Positions 62,525 through 64,000 of a stretch of DNA of 64,000 nt are shown here, piece by piece. The position numbers and the translations under genes are program-made. Below the pieces are notes generated by a model. The model was not told where the DNA came from. It worked only from the letters and a program-made list of their open reading frames with translations, and did not search any database. How positions within the stretch are numbered: position 1 is the first letter of the stretch; every line of letters starts with the position of its first letter. The stretch covers positions 1 to 64,000 of the forward strand of contig WHVY01000008.1 in NCBI GenBank assembly GCA_022266195.1, given 5' to 3'. The DNA comes from Tetranychus cinnabarinus (taxonomy: Eukaryota > Arthropoda > Arachnida > Trombidiformes > Tetranychidae).

Positions 62525-63593
62525 ATGTCTTCTCCATTTACATTAAATTGGGCTGATGATAGCCATGATCTAGAAAAAACTAATTCACAGTTTGATAGTT
62601 TGACACCTGATTATCTTAAGCATCCTCATAAAACTGGTGTAAGTACTCTTTTAATCTTTAATTCTGACTTTGGTCGTTTAATTATTTGATTAAACTCTAA
62701 ATATTTGTTTCCTTATTTAGACCACATTGATGGCAGCCAGCTATGATGGTGGAATCATGATTGCTGCTGATACTAGAACTTCAACCGGGTAATTTTTTTC
62801 TTTGTTTTATTTTCTTCATCTTTCACACTAATGGTTTTGTTTCATTTTTTAGGACTTATGTCGCAGGAAGGCTTACTGATAAATTGACAAAACTCACGGA
62901 CAAAATTTATTGCTGCCGCTCTGGTAGTAGTGCAGATACTCAAGCTCTTGCGGCTATTGTTAAGTATCATCTATCATTCTACGAGTGAGTAGCTACGAAA
63001 ATTTAAATTAAATTTGAAAAAAATATCTTAATCTTTATATTTTCGTTATAGAGAAGAAATCGGAGAACCAGCTTCCGTTGGAGTAGCAGCCAATATTTTT
63101 AGAGATCTTATTTATCAGTATAAATATTCATTAACTGCTGGTATTATCGTTGCTGGTTGGGATAAGCGAGATGGAGGCCAGGTAAGATACTCTACTTCAA
63201 ATCTGTTTTTTAAGAATTCATTTTTTATTATTTTCTCATGAATTTGTCCACTTAGATTTACCAAATTACTTTGGGTGGTATGTTGAAACGTTTGCCTGTC
63301 GCATTCGGTGGATCGGGTAGTGTTTTTATTATGGGATATGTCGACAGTACTTTCAAGCCTAATATGACTCGGCAAGAATGTCGTGATTTTCTCGTTAAAG
63401 GTAAATGAACCACTATTTCTGTATTTTTACTGTGTTTCATATTTTCCCATTTTTTTCTTCCAACAAAATAGGTATAACTTTGGCGATTCACAGAGACGGG
63501 TCAAGTGGTGGCTGTGCTCGACTTGCAACCATTTGTGAGAGTGGAGTTGAGAGAGAAGATGTCACTTATGATGAGTTGCCTCCTTTGATATAA
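62525..63593 (+). CDS. PSMB6: proteasome subunit beta1 (caspase-like), PSMB6
   Basis: Six exons: 62525-62638, 62721-62788, 62853-62984, 63052-63181, 63256-63400 and 63472-63593, giving 236 aa. This is the catalytic 20S core subunit that cuts after acidic residues. A propeptide ends at HKTG, and cleavage before TTLMAASYDGG frees the catalytic Thr1. Counting from it, Asp17 (AADTRTSTG), Lys33 (RLTDKL) and Arg45 (CCRSGSSADTQ) are present. Arg45 is the beta1-specific S1-pocket residue that sets caspase-like specificity. RDGSSGG and the ESGVER motif follow. The start at 62525 is the first ATG; upstream in-frame codons lack one. AATAAA occurs at 63657-63662 and 63709-63714. Nothing is broken. Confidence 0.95.
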
Positions 63594-64000
63594 ATATCTA
63601 TTGATTATAAATGATATTTAAAGTAAAAAAACAGTTCATCTTGAACTGAAAAATTTAATAAATGCTAAACATTTGAAAAACAAAATTTCTATTGTATGAT
63701 GAAAATTGAATAAAAAATTAAGTTTGAGTTGCGAGCATTAAAAGCGTGTGCTCAAAGGAAACTTTCAAAATGATCAACATAATTGTGAACATCGCCATAA
63801 TTATTCAAGTCTTCTTATTTCGCGTACCTTTCTTGTTTTTCTTACTTTTCTCTCAATCAAGTTTTCTTGTTTACCAAGTTCACTTTCAGAAGCTTTGGAG
63901 CGAAAAGGTTCCAAGCCCGCCTAACCACAAAAATTGTAGAAAGAAGAAAGAAAGAAGTAAGAGCATTTTAAGGTAAAGTTGGACCTCAGGTAAGGCAGAA
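63594..64000. other. PSMB6 3'UTR and right edge
   Basis: Two AATAAA signals (63657, 63709) mark the PSMB6 3' end. After them, an ATG at 63770 in good context (TTCAAAATG) opens a hydrophobic N-terminus (MINIIVNIAIIIQVFLF and further Phe/Leu-rich stretches) running to a possible donor (AAG then GTAAAG, about 63973). It could be the first exon of a gene leaving the window, but the evidence is weak. Confidence 0.35.

Overview
The window is AT-rich animal nuclear DNA. Genes have short, mostly 60-500 bp GT-AG introns, long Asn/Ser/His/Gln runs in regulatory proteins, and clear animal orthologues (bestrophin, elongin C, proteasome beta1, V-ATPase subunit a, PRPP synthetase, girdin/Daple). The compact introns, close packing in the right half and tandem paralogues suggest an arthropod, most likely a mite such as a spider mite. 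That assignment is an inference; no marker gene in the window proves it.

Layout, left to right. 1-9958 carries no gene I can support, apart from a small element bounded by CCCGGG-containing inverted repeats with a tRNA-like core (7322-7762). 9959-14499 (+) is a large low-complexity protein ending in a PDZ domain, with either a small intron or a 1-base frameshift in its middle. 16707-15067 (-) is a five-exon secreted protein with a Pro/Gln-rich tail. 17510-19017 and 20592-22068 (+) are two complete PRPP synthetase genes in tandem, with patchy identity that looks like gene conversion. 27293-31603 (+) is a bestrophin chloride channel with two possible 3' ends. 35228-34104 (-) is an intronless methylenetetrahydrofolate reductase with only the catalytic domain. 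39049-35962 (-) is V-ATPase subunit a. 40389-43604 and 44059-46947 (+) are two tandem paralogues of an unnamed secreted or membrane-anchored protein with four Cys-rich apple-like repeats each. 49444-47957 (-) is an acid-lipase-like enzyme with an altered nucleophile elbow. 57383-52254 (-) is a single-exon girdin/Daple homologue ending in the Dishevelled-binding-type tail YGCV. 60058-59623 and 62247-61812 (-) are two nearly identical elongin C genes with a decayed girdin fragment and a probable MITE between them. 62525-63593 (+) is proteasome subunit beta1 (PSMB6), divergent from the second elongin C copy.

The genes do not form one pathway. PRPP synthetase and MTHFR are nucleotide and one-carbon metabolism, elongin C and PSMB6 serve ubiquitin-dependent degradation, bestrophin and V-ATPase are ion transport. 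The main theme is local duplication: PRPS, elongin C/girdin and the Cys-rich pair are three separate tandem duplications within about 46 kb, each at a different stage (gene conversion, pseudogenisation, divergence with domain loss). Exon joins quoted below were worked out by hand from splice motifs and reading-frame phase; in every multi-exon model the summed exon length is a whole number of codons.
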